Of a stretch of DNA of 64,000 nucleotides, positions 35,020-44,605 are shown piece after piece. Source of the DNA: Bacillus timonensis (GTDB lineage: Bacteria; Bacillota; Bacilli; Bacillales; Bacillaceae_L). The stretch lies in contig NZ_SLUB01000014.1 of NCBI RefSeq assembly GCF_004799755.1, positions 27,380 to 91,379 of the forward strand, in the 5' to 3' direction. A model generated the notes under the pieces. The model did no database searches. It was not told the origin of the DNA and saw nothing but the letters and a program-made list of their open reading frames with translations. The stretch's first letter is position 1; each line of letters begins with the position of its first letter. A program made the translations under genes and the position numbers.

Positions 35020-36118
35020 AATTGATCGACTCCAACATCAATCAGAAATTGGTGGACCAAGCGTCGTTAGGCTCCTTGCTGATTTAGACAAGCATATTGA
35101 CGATTCTAATTATCGCGAGGATGTTGAAAAGTCTTTGCGACATCTTGCGGACTTAACATTTGCATTGGATGAATCCTCGATCGTGGCCATTACGGATCGG
35201 CAAGGAAAAATTCAATACATTAATAATAAGTTTTGTGAAATCTCGAGGTATTCAAGGGCAGAATTAATGGGGCAGGATCACCGAATCATTAATTCCGGTC
35301 ACCATGACAAGGAATTTTGGAAGGAAATGTGGCGCACGATCGGTTCTGGTCATGTCTGGAAAGGTGAAATTAAAAACAGAGCAAAAGACGGTTCCTATTA
35401 TTGGGTTGATACGACAATTGTTCCCATTTTATCTGAAAATGGACGCCCCAATCAATATTTGGCTGTTCGTCACGAGGTCACCGCTTTAAAGGAAACCCAG
35501 GAAGAGTTAAAAAATATGATGACGCGGGTAATCAGTATCCAAGAAGAGGAACGAAAACGATTTTCACGAGAACTCCATGATGGTATTGGACAAAGTATGT
35601 TTTCATTATTAATTCAACTCGATCAACTTCTCAGTGAAAAACCAGATGAACGTCTTGGACACTTACGACAGGATGTTTCTTTTATGATGGAGGATATTCG
35701 TAGCCTCGCCTGGGAACTTCGCCCTTCTGTTTTGGACGATTTAGGTGTTGTGCCTGCTTTACGAAAATATGTCGAAAATTATTCCCAGCATTATGGCATT
35801 CATGTAGATTTTGAATGTACATTAAAGTCGCGTCTTGATATCCATAAGGAAACAACGATTTATCGTGTTGTCCAAGAAGCTTTAACGAATATCGCCAAAT
35901 ACGCAAATGTGTCGGACGCGGTTGTAAAGATTCACGAAAAAGAGTCTGACGTTGTGGTCGAAGTGATTGACAACGGCCAAGGCTTTACTACCGATGAAAA
36001 AGGAAACGGTGTTGGTCTCTTCAGCATGGAAGAACGTGCCCGAAGCATTGGCGGGAGCATTACATTGGAATCTGAGGTTGGAAAAGGCACTAGGTTAGAA
36101 CTTGTTGTGCCGAAATAA
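35012..36118 (+). CDS. nreB: PAS-domain sensor histidine kinase, NreB-like
   Basis: This 368-residue cytoplasmic kinase has an N-terminal PAS/PAC domain (about 50-160; TDRQGKIQYINNKFCEISRYS, LAVRHEVTALKE), a HisKA_3 dimerisation domain with the phospho-accepting His in SRELHDGIGQSM (about 190) and a HATPase domain (VVQEALTNIAKYA, VIDNGQGF, GVGLFSMEERA). There is no membrane segment. Staphylococcal NreB holds a 4Fe-4S cluster through four PAS cysteines; here the PAS has a single Cys, so another cofactor or signal is needed. TTG start overlaps nreC. Confidence 0.85.
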   Translation: MSKIDRLQHQSEIGGPSVVRLLADLDKHIDDSNYREDVEKSLRHLADLTFALDESSIVAITDRQGKIQYINNKFCEISRYSRAELMGQDHRIINSGHHDKEFWKEMWRTIGSGHVWKGEIKNRAKDGSYYWVDTTIVPILSENGRPNQYLAVRHEVTALKETQEELKNMMTRVISIQEEERKRFSRELHDGIGQSMFSLLIQLDQLLSEKPDERLGHLRQDVSFMMEDIRSLAWELRPSVLDDLGVVPALRKYVENYSQHYGIHVDFECTLKSRLDIHKETTIYRVVQEALTNIAKYANVSDAVVKIHEKESDVVVEVIDNGQGFTTDEKGNGVGLFSMEERARSIGGSITLESEVGKGTRLELVVPK

Positions 36119-36127
36119 CGTTTGAAT

Positions 36128-36155
36128 GGCCTGCATTTTGATGCAGGCCTTTTTT
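36128..36155 (+). terminator. Strong terminator of nreC-nreB
   Basis: A 9-bp perfect stem GGCCTGCAT/ATGCAGGCC (36128-36136, 36141-36149) with a 4-nt loop and six T. Confidence 0.93.
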
Positions 36156-36237
36156 GTGCCGGTTTTACAACTTTCCCTTTGAATCTACCATTTTTTTAAA
36201 TATAATGAATTTAAATACTTAGAAAAGGATGTGGACT

Positions 36238-37143
36238 ATGATTTATAAACACCGTACAAAACCTCAGGAATTAGTTGTTTTTGAAATTTTAAACAAGCGA
36301 AACGAATTATCCAGCAAGGACAAGCAGTATTATTTGTATCAAAAAAAGGGGTACGAAGGAGAACTATTATTCGATTCGTTGACAGAAAAACTCCAATGTG
36401 ACTGCTTAATTTTAAATGATCTGTTACTCGAAGTGAATAACACAACCTTCCAAATCGATACCCTTATTTTGATTGAAGGCAAAATTCGCACTTTTGAGGT
36501 TAAATATTATGAAGGGGACTACTATTATGAGGCGACTAAATTATATAAAAAACCAAAACATGAAGTAAGCAATCCGATAATCCAACTGAATAGATGTGAA
36601 TCTTTGCTAAGTCAATTGCTACGCACCCACGGATGTCACCTTCCAATTGAGGCTTCAGTTGTTTTTAACCACCCTACTTTCACCCTTTACCAAGCACCCC
36701 TAAACTTACAAGCCATCTTACCAACTCAGCTCAATAATTACATGAGGGCATTAGATACAACCCCCTCAAAAATAAATGAAAAACAGAGAAGGATTGCGGA
36801 TCTGTTAGTTTCCTTACATATCACCAAGTCTCCTTATTCTAAGGTACCTTCCTACCGTTACGGGGATCTACGAAAAGGAATTACTTGTAAAATGTGCGAT
36901 TCATTTTCCATTAGTATTGAAGGTCGAAATTGCAAATGTGAAAAATGCGGTCATAAAGAGTTGGTTGCTGACGCTGTATTAAGAACCGTTCACGAATTCA
37001 CAACACTCTTTCCAGACCAAAAGATTACGACTAATGTTGTCTTTGAGTGGTGTGGTGGTAATCCCACAAAAAGAAAAATTCAAAGGATACTAACAAGCAA
37101 TTTTAAAAGTGTTGGGGTGCGGCAATGGACATATTATGAATAA
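36238..37143 (+). CDS. NERD-domain protein with zinc-ribbon-like segment
   Basis: This 301-residue protein contains a nuclease-related (NERD) domain at about residues 37-150: GYEGELLFDSL, a central FQIDTLILIEGKIRTFEVKYYEG with the D-x(n)-E-x-K core of the endonuclease fold. A C-terminal half carries two CxxC knuckles (CKMC, CEKCGHKE). NERD proteins are suspected DNA-processing enzymes, but no substrate is known. Start at 36238 is set by AAAAGGA; it stands alone, ended by a terminator and followed by a 52-bp repeat array. Confidence 0.8.
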   Translation: MIYKHRTKPQELVVFEILNKRNELSSKDKQYYLYQKKGYEGELLFDSLTEKLQCDCLILNDLLLEVNNTTFQIDTLILIEGKIRTFEVKYYEGDYYYEATKLYKKPKHEVSNPIIQLNRCESLLSQLLRTHGCHLPIEASVVFNHPTFTLYQAPLNLQAILPTQLNNYMRALDTTPSKINEKQRRIADLLVSLHITKSPYSKVPSYRYGDLRKGITCKMCDSFSISIEGRNCKCEKCGHKELVADAVLRTVHEFTTLFPDQKITTNVVFEWCGGNPTKRKIQRILTSNFKSVGVRQWTYYE

Positions 37144-37185
37144 AACAAAATATACTTCCCTGAATGAGTATAAAATGATAGTTAA

Positions 37186-37216
37186 TCCATCATCAATTTT
37201 GATGATGGATTTTTTA
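37186..37216 (+). terminator. Terminator of NERD gene
   Basis: TCCATCATCAA/TTGATGATGGA arms (37186-37196, 37199-37209) followed by seven T within the next eight bases. Confidence 0.85.
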
Positions 37217-37231
37217 TATAGCACCATGCGC

Positions 37232-37543
37232 TTTATGATGACCGGGTTCCCGTTTCGTCGGCTGCTTTTTGGTATTCATCGGTTTTATGATAACCACTTC
37301 CATGTATCTCCTGCTGCGTTTTGGTCTTCATCCACTTTATGATAACCACTTCCATGTATCTCCTGCCGCTTTTTGGTCTTCATCCGCTTTATGATAACCA
37401 CTTCCATGTATCTTCTGCCGCTTTTTGGACTTCATCCGCTTTATGATAACCACTTCCATGTATCTCCTGCCGCTTTTTGGTCTTCATCCACTCTATGATG
37501 ACCGTTTCCCCGAATCAACAGCCACATTTTGGGCTTCAAAAAA
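37232..37543. repeat. Six-copy 52-bp tandem repeat array (array B)
   Basis: Copies begin at 37232, 37284, 37336, 37388, 37440 and 37492, each exactly 52 bp apart, starting TTTATGATAACCACTTCC. The middle copies are nearly identical while the first and last are diverged. The array sits between the converging NERD and transaldolase genes, between their terminators, and is not coding (52 is not a multiple of three). Confidence 0.93.
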
Positions 37544-37567
37544 ACTTTAATCCTCATCAAAACACAA

Positions 37568-37608
37568 AAAACCCCGATCCGCATCAAACCATAGCAAATC
37601 GGGGTTTC
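37568..37608 (-). terminator. Terminator of transaldolase gene
   Basis: AAACCCCGAT/ATCGGGGTTT arms (37569-37578, 37598-37607), followed on the minus strand by TTTTTTG. It lies 19 bp after the stop at 37627. Confidence 0.88.
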
Positions 37609-37626
37609 AAATCCAATCAAATCCTA

Positions 37627-38292
37627 TTATTTAACAGCTTTTACCCAGTCAGCTGCGAACTTTTCTAAACCTTGGTCTGTAAGTGGGTGCTTAGTAAGTT
37701 GCTCAATTACAGAGTAAGGAATCGTTGCGATGTGTGCACCAGCTAAAGCTACACGAGTAACGTGGTCTGGGTGTCTTACAGATGCAGCGATGATCTGAGC
37801 ATCTAAGTTATGAACACGGAAGAGCTCAGCAATTTTCTCAACAAGTTGTACGCCATCTTCAGAAATGTCGTCAAGACGACCTAAGAATGGAGATACATAT
37901 GTTGCACCAGCGCGAGCTGCTAATAATGCTTGGTTCATTGTAAAAATAAGAGTAACGTTTGTTTTAACGCCTTTTTTAGATAGGTAACGAGTTGCTTCTA
38001 ATCCAGCCACAGTCATTGGAACTTTGATTGTGATGTTTTTGTCGCCACCGTTGATTTTTAGAAGCTCTTCTGCTTCTGCGATCATGTCTTCAGCGGTTTC
38101 AGCGCTTGGAGAAACTTCTGCAGATACGCTTTCTACTTCTGGCACAGCTTGAAGAATTTCAGCAATGCGGTCTTCGAATTTAACGCCTTCTTTTACAACA
38201 AGTGATGGGTTCGTAGTGACACCAGATAGTACACCCATTTTGTACGCTTTTTTAATATCATCTAGGTTAGCTGTATCGATAAAAAATTTCAT
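37627..38292 (-). CDS. tal: Transaldolase (small, Fsa-like type)
   Basis: Transaldolase of the pentose phosphate pathway, short fructose-6-phosphate-aldolase-like form (221 residues). Signatures are [18 protein letters not shown] (24-32), the Schiff-base Lys in NITIKVPMT (about residue 90) and [14 protein letters not shown]. It lies 105 bp downstream of transketolase on the same strand; the pair serves interconversion of pentose and hexose phosphates, fitting the neighbouring xyloside genes. Confidence 0.95.
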   Translation of the reverse strand: MKFFIDTANLDDIKKAYKMGVLSGVTTNPSLVVKEGVKFEDRIAEILQAVPEVESVSAEVSPSAETAEDMIAEAEELLKINGGDKNITIKVPMTVAGLEATRYLSKKGVKTNVTLIFTMNQALLAARAGATYVSPFLGRLDDISEDGVQLVEKIAELFRVHNLDAQIIAASVRHPDHVTRVALAGAHIATIPYSVIEQLTKHPLTDQGLEKFAADWVKAVK

Positions 38293-38340
38293 TTCTTTTT
38301 CCCTCCAGTAACTTTATTGTATCACAGATATTTTGAGCAC

Positions 38341-38375
38341 ATTTGACTCACCTATTCGCTAAAGGCGAGTCAAAT
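38341..38375 (-). other. Hairpin between transketolase and transaldolase genes
   Basis: An ATTTGACTC/GAGTCAAAT stem (38341-38349, 38367-38375) encloses further partial pairing but no T-run follows on the minus strand. It may be an RNA-processing or stabilising hairpin rather than a terminator. Confidence 0.45.
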
Positions 38376-38397
38376 GCATTTAGTAAAAACTACTATA

Positions 38398-40407
38398 TTA
38401 AAGAACTTCTTTAAAGTTCTTAACTACGTTCTCAACTGTAAAGCCATACTCAGCAAGAACTTTATCTGCAGGTGCAGATGCTCCAAATGTATTAATAGCA
38501 AGAACTTTACCTTCGTCACCAACGAATTCTTTCCATCCAAGTGAAGAAGCCATTTCGATACCAAGACGAGCCTTCACTGCTTTTGGAAGAACACTTTCTT
38601 TGTACTCAGCAGATTGCTTTTCGAAGCGATCCCAGCTTGGCATACTTACTACAGTTACGAAGATTCCTTCTTTTTCTAACTCTTTTTGGGCTGCAATGGC
38701 TAATGAAACTTCAGAACCTGTTGCAAGTAATAGACCCGCAACTTCTCCGTTTGCTTCAGAAACAACGTAAGCACCTTTTTTAACACCTTCATATACAGCT
38801 TCACTGTCAAGCTCTAAAGTTGGTAAACCTTGACGAGTTAAGACAAGTGCTGTTGGTGTATCTGTACTTTCAATCGCTAAGCGCCATGCTGCTGCCGTTT
38901 CTTTTGCGTCAGCTGGACGTAAGATTGAAAGACCTGGCATTGCACGTAATGCAGCTAATTGTTCAACTGGCTCGTGAGTTGGGCCGTCTTCTCCAACTGC
39001 AATTGAATCATGTGTAAATACATAAGTTACAGGTAGCTTCATTAGAGCTGCAAGACGAATAGCTGGACGTAGGTAATCAGAGAATACGAAGAAGGTTGCT
39101 CCGAATACTTTTACCCCGCCATGAAGTGCCATACCGTTGAGTGCAGCACCCATTGCAAATTCTCTTACGCCGAACCAGATGTTACGAGCAGCAAAGCTGT
39201 CGATTGCATAGTTCTTTTCAGATGTAATTAACGTTTTGTTTGATCCTGCTAAGTCTGCTGAACCACCGATTAATTGTGGAATTGCAGTAGCAGCAGCATT
39301 TAATGCCTTACCTGAAGCATCACGAGTCGCAAATGAAGATCCCGCTTCGAAGGTTGGAAGTGAAGCTTCCCAGTTTTCAGGTAGTTCGCCATTTAATGCC
39401 ATTTCAAATTGCTTCGCTAATTCAGGGTATTCTTTTTTATATTCTGCAAATAATTCATTCCATACACTCTCTTTTTGTTTGCCAGCTTCTACAAATTGGC
39501 TGTAGTGCTCTCGTACTTCTTCTGGAACGAAGAATGGCTCTTCATAAGTCCATCCGTAAGCAGCTTTTGTTAAAGCAACTTCATCCTTACCTAGTGGAGC
39601 ACCGTGTGATGCAGATTTTCCGCCTTTATTTGGAGAACCGAACCCGATTGTTGTCTTAACTTCAATTAAAGTTGGACGGTTTAAATCCGCTTTTGCTTCT
39701 TGTAACGCTTTTTGAATTTCATCCATATCATTTCCGTTTTCAACACGGATTACTTGCCATCCGTATGCTTTAAAACGATCTTCAACACTTTCAGAGAAAG
39801 AAAGGTTTAAATCACCATCTAATGAAATGTCATTAGAATCGTACATAACGACAAGACGACCTAATTTTAAATGACCAGCAAGTGAAGCGGCTTCTGCAGA
39901 AACACCTTCCATAAGGTCACCGTCACCACAAATTCCATATGTAAAGTGGTTAACGATTTCATAATTGTTTTTGTTATAGGTTTCAGCAAGATGTCTTTCA
40001 GCCATTGCCATACCAACAGCCATTGCAATACCTTGTCCTAGTGGACCTGTAGTTGCTTCAACACCTGGAGTATGTCCAAACTCAGGATGTCCTGGGGTTC
40101 TGCTTCCCCATTGACGGAAGTTCTTTAAGTCTTCCATGGTTACATCATAACCAAATAAATGTAATAAACTATATAAAAGCATGGAACCATGTCCAGCAGA
40201 TAAAACAAAGCGATCACGGTTGAACCAGTTTGGATTTTCAGGGTTGTGATTCATTTCTTTTGCCCATAGAGTGTAAGCCATCGGTGCAGCACCCATTGGC
40301 ATTCCTGGATGTCCGGAATTTGCTTTCTCTACACCATCGATGGATAGCGTACGTATCGTGTTAATTGCTAACAAATCTAGTTCTTTGTTATGTAAAGCTG
40401 TCTTCAT
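38398..40407 (-). CDS. tkt: Transketolase
   Basis: This 669-residue thiamine-diphosphate enzyme has the standard layout: N-terminal pyrophosphate domain with [12 protein letters not shown] (about 27-38) and the ThDP motif [18 protein letters not shown] (about 155-172), pyrimidine domain with the catalytic Glu region ([13 protein letters not shown]) and [18 protein letters not shown], and a C-terminal domain. It transfers two-carbon units in the pentose phosphate pathway. Probably co-transcribed with tal. Confidence 0.97.
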   Translation of the reverse strand: MKTALHNKELDLLAINTIRTLSIDGVEKANSGHPGMPMGAAPMAYTLWAKEMNHNPENPNWFNRDRFVLSAGHGSMLLYSLLHLFGYDVTMEDLKNFRQWGSRTPGHPEFGHTPGVEATTGPLGQGIAMAVGMAMAERHLAETYNKNNYEIVNHFTYGICGDGDLMEGVSAEAASLAGHLKLGRLVVMYDSNDISLDGDLNLSFSESVEDRFKAYGWQVIRVENGNDMDEIQKALQEAKADLNRPTLIEVKTTIGFGSPNKGGKSASHGAPLGKDEVALTKAAYGWTYEEPFFVPEEVREHYSQFVEAGKQKESVWNELFAEYKKEYPELAKQFEMALNGELPENWEASLPTFEAGSSFATRDASGKALNAAATAIPQLIGGSADLAGSNKTLITSEKNYAIDSFAARNIWFGVREFAMGAALNGMALHGGVKVFGATFFVFSDYLRPAIRLAALMKLPVTYVFTHDSIAVGEDGPTHEPVEQLAALRAMPGLSILRPADAKETAAAWRLAIESTDTPTALVLTRQGLPTLELDSEAVYEGVKKGAYVVSEANGEVAGLLLATGSEVSLAIAAQKELEKEGIFVTVVSMPSWDRFEKQSAEYKESVLPKAVKARLGIEMASSLGWKEFVGDEGKVLAINTFGASAPADKVLAEYGFTVENVVKNFKEVL

Positions 40408-40502
40408 TTAAACCACACTCCTAAACTATTAAAATAATAATTCTATATTGTTATACCCTACCTAAAAAATCCAATCTTTTCAATCCTTAAAATAAGATGT
40501 AT

Positions 40503-40527
40503 AATTAATTCGTTCATTAAACAAATT
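40503..40527. promoter_or_regulatory. XylR-type operator upstream of xylR/tkt
   Basis: AATTAATT-N9-AACAAATT has the same arm spacing and right arm as the two sites upstream of the xyloside transporter (43430-43454, 43623-43647). It lies in the divergent tkt/xylR region and suggests autoregulation of xylR or control of tkt. A variant left arm (two changes) lowers confidence. Confidence 0.55.
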
Positions 40528-40609
40528 ATAACATTAATAATGTACCACCCTTATCTTTATTCGTCAATTATCTAAACAGAAACAATTAATCCAAATCTAA
40601 CTTTTTTTG

Positions 40610-40623
40610 TGAAAGCGCCAACA
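40610..40623. promoter_or_regulatory. cre-like site (CcpA)
   Basis: TGAAAGCGCCAACA matches the catabolite-responsive element consensus TGWNANCGNTNWCA with one mismatch. It lies between tkt and xylR, about 100 bp before xylR. Confidence 0.6.
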
Positions 40624-40724
40624 AATAAATACACATATTGCTTATAATTATGTGTAACTTAATGATGAAATCTTCTTTTTAACGACCTTAATCAATTGTA
40701 CTTACTTGCAAATGGAGGATTTGT

Positions 40725-41891
40725 ATGATTACCGGAGATGCAGCATATATTAAAAAAATAAATCGTTCGCTTATTCTAGAGAAAATAGTCGAAGAAGGTA
40801 TGATCTCAAGGGCTGACATTTCCAAAGCTACAGCACTTACAAGGGCGACAGTCTCTGCACAGGTTGCCGACTTACTAGATGAAGACTTAATCATTGAAAC
40901 ACAGCTTGAGCATACTAGTGTTGGGAGAAAGCCCATTATGCTTTCATTAAACGCAAAGTCCGGATATTCGCTAGGAATAGATGTGGACTACAGCCAAATC
41001 TCCTTTACCATATCGGATTTGCTCGGGAAGCTTGTTTTCGAAAAGTCGATTGAATGTAAAAGCCGAGCTTACGAGGACATTCTTCAGATATTAATTGAAC
41101 AAATTAATTTACTTGATGAGGCGTACAGTGACAACCGTTATGGCATTATTGGTGTCGTAATCGCGATTCACGGACTTGTTGGAAAAGATGAAAAAGTCCA
41201 TTTTGTGCCGCGCTTCTTGTGGCGGTCTGTCAATTTAAAGGAAGACCTTGAAAAAGCTTGCAAACTCGACATTCATATAGAAAACAACGCAAACATGTCC
41301 GCTTTTGCCGAAAGAGTCTTTCTTCACCATGAAACGAATAGCCTTCTATGTGCCACGATTCATTCTGGAATCGGGCTTGGGATGATTATGGACAATCAAT
41401 TCTTTCGCGGAAATGATGGGTTCGCTGGTGAAATCGGCCATATGATAGTTGTTCCACATGGGAGGCCTTGTTCATGTGGCAATGAAGGCTGCTGGGAACA
41501 GTATGCTTCGGAACTTGTTTTTTTAGAAAATATTAAGGAAGAACGAAATCTTTCTTCTTTTACATATAGTGATCTAGAAATGTTAGTGAATGAGGGAGAT
41601 CAAGAAATACTTGAACGCCTAGACAACTATATTTATTACCTTTCAATTGGCTTAAATAATATGATCAATATGTATAATCCGGATACAATTATCCTTGATG
41701 GAGAAATTCTCCGACTATATCCAGATTCATTAAAAAAATTAGAAGCGCATTTATCATCTTCTATCAGTCATTATCGTAAATTATCGGTTTCAACTTTAGG
41801 AAAAAGAACTGTTCGGATGGGTGCATGTGCCTTTGCAATTAAGCATTTTCTAAGAGTCTCCATGTTAAATTTGAAATACCAGGAAGCCTAA
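40725..41891 (+). CDS. xylR: Xylose repressor XylR (ROK family)
   Basis: This 388-residue ROK regulator has an N-terminal winged HTH (ISRADISKATALTRATVSAQVADLL, about 26-50) and a sugar-kinase-like C-terminal part with the ROK zinc motif CSCGNEGCWEQYAS (about 250-263) and the GEIGHM loop. Length and sequence layout are those of Bacillus XylR, which represses xylose genes and is released by xylose. It converges with the xyloside transporter gene, whose promoter carries two matching 25-bp operators. Confidence 0.9.
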   Translation: MITGDAAYIKKINRSLILEKIVEEGMISRADISKATALTRATVSAQVADLLDEDLIIETQLEHTSVGRKPIMLSLNAKSGYSLGIDVDYSQISFTISDLLGKLVFEKSIECKSRAYEDILQILIEQINLLDEAYSDNRYGIIGVVIAIHGLVGKDEKVHFVPRFLWRSVNLKEDLEKACKLDIHIENNANMSAFAERVFLHHETNSLLCATIHSGIGLGMIMDNQFFRGNDGFAGEIGHMIVVPHGRPCSCGNEGCWEQYASELVFLENIKEERNLSSFTYSDLEMLVNEGDQEILERLDNYIYYLSIGLNNMINMYNPDTIILDGEILRLYPDSLKKLEAHLSSSISHYRKLSVSTLGKRTVRMGACAFAIKHFLRVSMLNLKYQEA

Positions 41892-41920
41892 CAAAAAATT
41901 GAATATACAAACCAAGAAGA

Positions 41921-41946
41921 AAACCCCTTCAAGTATGAAGGGGTTT
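41921..41946. terminator. Bidirectional terminator xylR / xynP
   Basis: AAACCCCTTC/GAAGGGGTTT arms (41921-41930, 41937-41946) with a 6-nt loop between converging genes. Confidence 0.9.
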
Positions 41947-41963
41947 CATTTATTCTGATTCGT

Positions 41964-43394
41964 TTACATTTCGTTCTTATTCACTCTTTTCTCAGCTAAA
42001 TCAGCCGCTAACTGAAGTGTCCGCTTCTTATTTAATGGATAGAAGAAAACAATCATTAAGAAAATAATCAAGAAGATTACTGCTGGTAATAAAGTACCTA
42101 AGGCATGAATACCATTTAATGTTTCTTGTGTTTGCATGTCTAACGCTGAATTATAGCCAACTACTCCAATTAAGACACCACCTAGACCACCAGCAACTGC
42201 TTGTCCAACTTTACGGGCCATTGAATAGATAGAGTAGACTGTTGCATCTTCACGTAAACCGGTTAAGAATTCATGGTAATCAATAACATCTGTTACAAAT
42301 GCCCAGATGACTAAATTAAAGATAGCATTACCTAACATACCTATTGTTACAATCCCAACAAATTGTATTGCACTGATGTCCTTTAGGAAAAATAACAGTA
42401 AGTAAACTACACCAGCAAGTAACATTCCAAATGCCGCTAGTTCTTTTTTTCCAAACCTTTTAACCAGTGGGCTCAAGAATGGCATCAGAACAAATACTGT
42501 ACCTGAAGTAACTAAGTTTACCAAACTTAATGCTTTAGCGTTTCCAAAGTAATCTTTGAATAAAAACGTGTTAACTGACTGAATAAGCATCGTACAAACC
42601 ATAAAAGTTAGAGATGCAATAAGGATCCAGATTAAAGGTTTATTTTTTACAAGCCCTTTCATTGTTGCTTTTGAAGAGCCTTTTTGCTTTGGTCTCTCAG
42701 GGGCAACAACCCGTTCAGTAGACAATTTATAACAAGCGATATAACAAGCAAGTGCAAGAACACCGAAAATAATAGCAGCCATCAACATGCGATTCGGATC
42801 AATTTTATTATCAACAAATATGAGCATTGGACCACCGACACCAATGATTAGACCGGCAGCTTGGCCACCCATTGTTCTCCATCCAGAAAGAGAAGTACGT
42901 TCAACTGGATCATCTGTTATTACAGAAGCCATTGATCCATACGGAATATTAACTGTGCTGTATAACGTTCCCCATACTATATATGTTACAAATGCCCAAG
43001 CAAGATAAAATCCATCAGACATTCCTGGAATCTTAACGAACATCAACACACCTACAATAACAAGTGGGAATGACATTCTTAAAATCCACGGTTTAAATTT
43101 ACCTTGAGGAGTTACCTTTCTTGTATCGATGAAACGCCCCCACGCTACGTCAGCAAAAGCATCCCAAAGACGTGCGACTGTAAACAATACCCCCACTGTA
43201 GCCGGATGAATGTGAAAAACGTCGGTATAGAATACCATTAAAAATATAGCTACAAGTAAAAAAAAGAAATCGTTGCCAAAATCGCCAAATAAATAACCAA
43301 ACTTATCCCTTAAACCAAAGGGACGTACATTAGGATTTGGTTCGTTTCCGCTTACATTTGATTCTATAAAATCCAGTTTCTTTGCTGTGCTCAT
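41964..43394 (-). CDS. xynP: Xyloside:cation symporter, GPH family (XynP-like)
   Basis: This 476-residue, 12-helix protein belongs to the glycoside-pentoside-hexuronide symporters: DFGNDFFFLLVAIFLMVFYTDVF (about 37-59), the loop GRFIDTRKVTPQGKFKPWIL and the central ITDDPVERTSLSGWRTMGGQ. The XylR gene and XylR-type operators point to xylosides or xylo-oligosaccharides as substrate. No xylosidase gene follows in this window, so the hydrolase must be elsewhere. Confidence 0.85.
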   Translation of the reverse strand: MSTAKKLDFIESNVSGNEPNPNVRPFGLRDKFGYLFGDFGNDFFFLLVAIFLMVFYTDVFHIHPATVGVLFTVARLWDAFADVAWGRFIDTRKVTPQGKFKPWILRMSFPLVIVGVLMFVKIPGMSDGFYLAWAFVTYIVWGTLYSTVNIPYGSMASVITDDPVERTSLSGWRTMGGQAAGLIIGVGGPMLIFVDNKIDPNRMLMAAIIFGVLALACYIACYKLSTERVVAPERPKQKGSSKATMKGLVKNKPLIWILIASLTFMVCTMLIQSVNTFLFKDYFGNAKALSLVNLVTSGTVFVLMPFLSPLVKRFGKKELAAFGMLLAGVVYLLLFFLKDISAIQFVGIVTIGMLGNAIFNLVIWAFVTDVIDYHEFLTGLREDATVYSIYSMARKVGQAVAGGLGGVLIGVVGYNSALDMQTQETLNGIHALGTLLPAVIFLIIFLMIVFFYPLNKKRTLQLAADLAEKRVNKNEM

Positions 43395-43429
43395 TTTTGT
43401 TTCCCCCTATAAATTAGGTTAGTAAATAC

Positions 43430-43454
43430 TTTTTGTTAGTTGGTTAAACAAATT
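43430..43454. promoter_or_regulatory. XylR-type operator, promoter-distal
   Basis: TTTTTGTT-N9-AACAAATT, 36 bp before the transporter start, same spacing as the promoter-overlapping site at 43623-43647. It would allow looping or cooperative repression. Confidence 0.65.
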
Positions 43455-43506
43455 AAATTACACATTGATAAATAGTACTCTATAATTTAGTTCATCAATA
43501 GTTCTT

Positions 43507-43520
43507 CGAAAGCGCAATCA
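43507..43520. promoter_or_regulatory. cre-like site (CcpA) in xynP leader
   Basis: CGAAAGCGCAATCA differs at two positions from the cre consensus. It lies inside the 5' leader between the two XylR-type operators, a usual place for CcpA roadblock sites. Confidence 0.45.
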
Positions 43521-43611
43521 TCATTAACCCTTTGATGACGCATGTTTTTCTAGCATGCATCGAATAAGAGATGAACCGTTTTCAAATTCAAAAGAACTCT
43601 TCTATATGAAA

Positions 43612-43647
43612 ATATCAGAGTGAATTTGTTGGTCAGTCAAACAAATT
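43612..43647 (-). promoter_or_regulatory. xynP promoter overlapped by XylR-type operator
   Basis: On the minus strand TTGACT (43640-43635) and TGATAT (43617-43612) are 17 bp apart. The perfect dyad AATTTGTT-N9-AACAAATT (43623-43647) covers the -35 and spacer. The promoter leaves a leader of about 210 nt before the transporter ATG. Confidence 0.7.
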
Positions 43648-43760
43648 AGTTTGTACTAATATACTAGCATTTCTTGTCGAAATCCGTCAATAACTTTCGA
43701 AAGCGTTTTTTTAGGAAATCTATCCTAAAACGTACATTTTAGATTCATGAAGTTTTATTC

Positions 43761-43795
43761 AAAAAAAAAGACCCCAACCATTGATTGGGCATCTT
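43761..43795 (-). terminator. Terminator of ABC-2 transporter operon
   Basis: Minus-strand CCCAA/TTGGG stem extended by AGA/TCT and followed by nine T, 8 bp after the stop at 43803. Confidence 0.75.
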
Positions 43796-43802
43796 CTATC
43801 TT

Positions 43803-44588
43803 TTACACATTCAAATCTTTCTTTTTGTAAAAAACATAAGTAGTTGCCGTGAGGGACACGATCAAACTTAGTGATAGTACCACATACACCGCTTCAAACC
43901 CATCCCCGGTCAGCATATTTTTCGCAGCAAAGTACTTAAATGGCACGATGTATTTAAGGAACTCAAGTTTTTCACTTAAATCCATCACAATCGATAAAAT
44001 AAAGGTCAACAGTAAGATCCCCGTTGCAATCGGTGCTGCACGTTTCGGATTGCGAATAACAGAAGCAAGAGCAGTGCCAATCATTAAAAATAAAACCTGT
44101 AAAATAAACATTCCACTCATCAACATGAATACGTCTGCCATTTCATTATTCATTTCGAATAGGAGGATCGTCGCAACAGTTGTAACTACATTAAAAACGA
44201 CAAGGTTAACAAATCCAGCCATAAGTTTCATCGTAATGACCTTCGTTCGAGTAATAGGTTTTACAAACAGAAATTCAAAGGTTTTGTCTCGCTCTTCTTT
44301 TGCAATAATTGACGCGCCCATCATTGCCCCATGGATTGTAGCCATCAATAGCAAATATAAATACAATATAGAAAAATACCCAATCGGCGTCGATACATCC
44401 AATGTCCCTATCCCCATAAGTGACTGCAACGCTTTTGGCATCGATTCAATTAGTTCGTTCAAGGATTGACCTGAAGTAGCAAGGCTCGAGTATTCCGTCT
44501 TCCCCATTAATATAAGCAGGACAATGCCAACGCTCCAAATCAAAAGGGACTTACGGTACGCTTTCAGTTCCCTTAAAAATACATTCAT
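43803..44588 (-). CDS. ABC-2 type transporter permease
   Basis: This 261-residue membrane protein has six hydrophobic segments and the ABC-2 loop EERDKTFEFLFVKPITRTKVI (about 97-117) typical of bacterial export permeases. Start at 44588 is set by GGAGGT 8 bp upstream. Together with the homologous permease before it and the ATPase at 45410 it forms a heteromeric exporter; the substrate (drug, peptide or lantibiotic-like) is unknown. Confidence 0.85.
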   Translation of the reverse strand: MNVFLRELKAYRKSLLIWSVGIVLLILMGKTEYSSLATSGQSLNELIESMPKALQSLMGIGTLDVSTPIGYFSILYLYLLLMATIHGAMMGASIIAKEERDKTFEFLFVKPITRTKVITMKLMAGFVNLVVFNVVTTVATILLFEMNNEMADVFMLMSGMFILQVLFLMIGTALASVIRNPKRAAPIATGILLLTFILSIVMDLSEKLEFLKYIVPFKYFAAKNMLTGDGFEAVYVVLSLSLIVSLTATTYVFYKKKDLNV

Positions 44589-44605
44589 CGTAAAAACCTC
44601 CTTCC

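Noticed and set aside
43698..43711. Third cre site upstream of xynP
   Set aside because: CGAAAGCGTTTTTT shares only the central GAAAGCG and lacks the conserved CA end; it also lies upstream of the promoter.
43849..44469. 206-residue plus-strand open frame opposite the ABC-2 permease
   Set aside because: It mirrors membrane-protein codons on the other strand; the permease on the minus strand has the ribosome site, operon context and family motifs.
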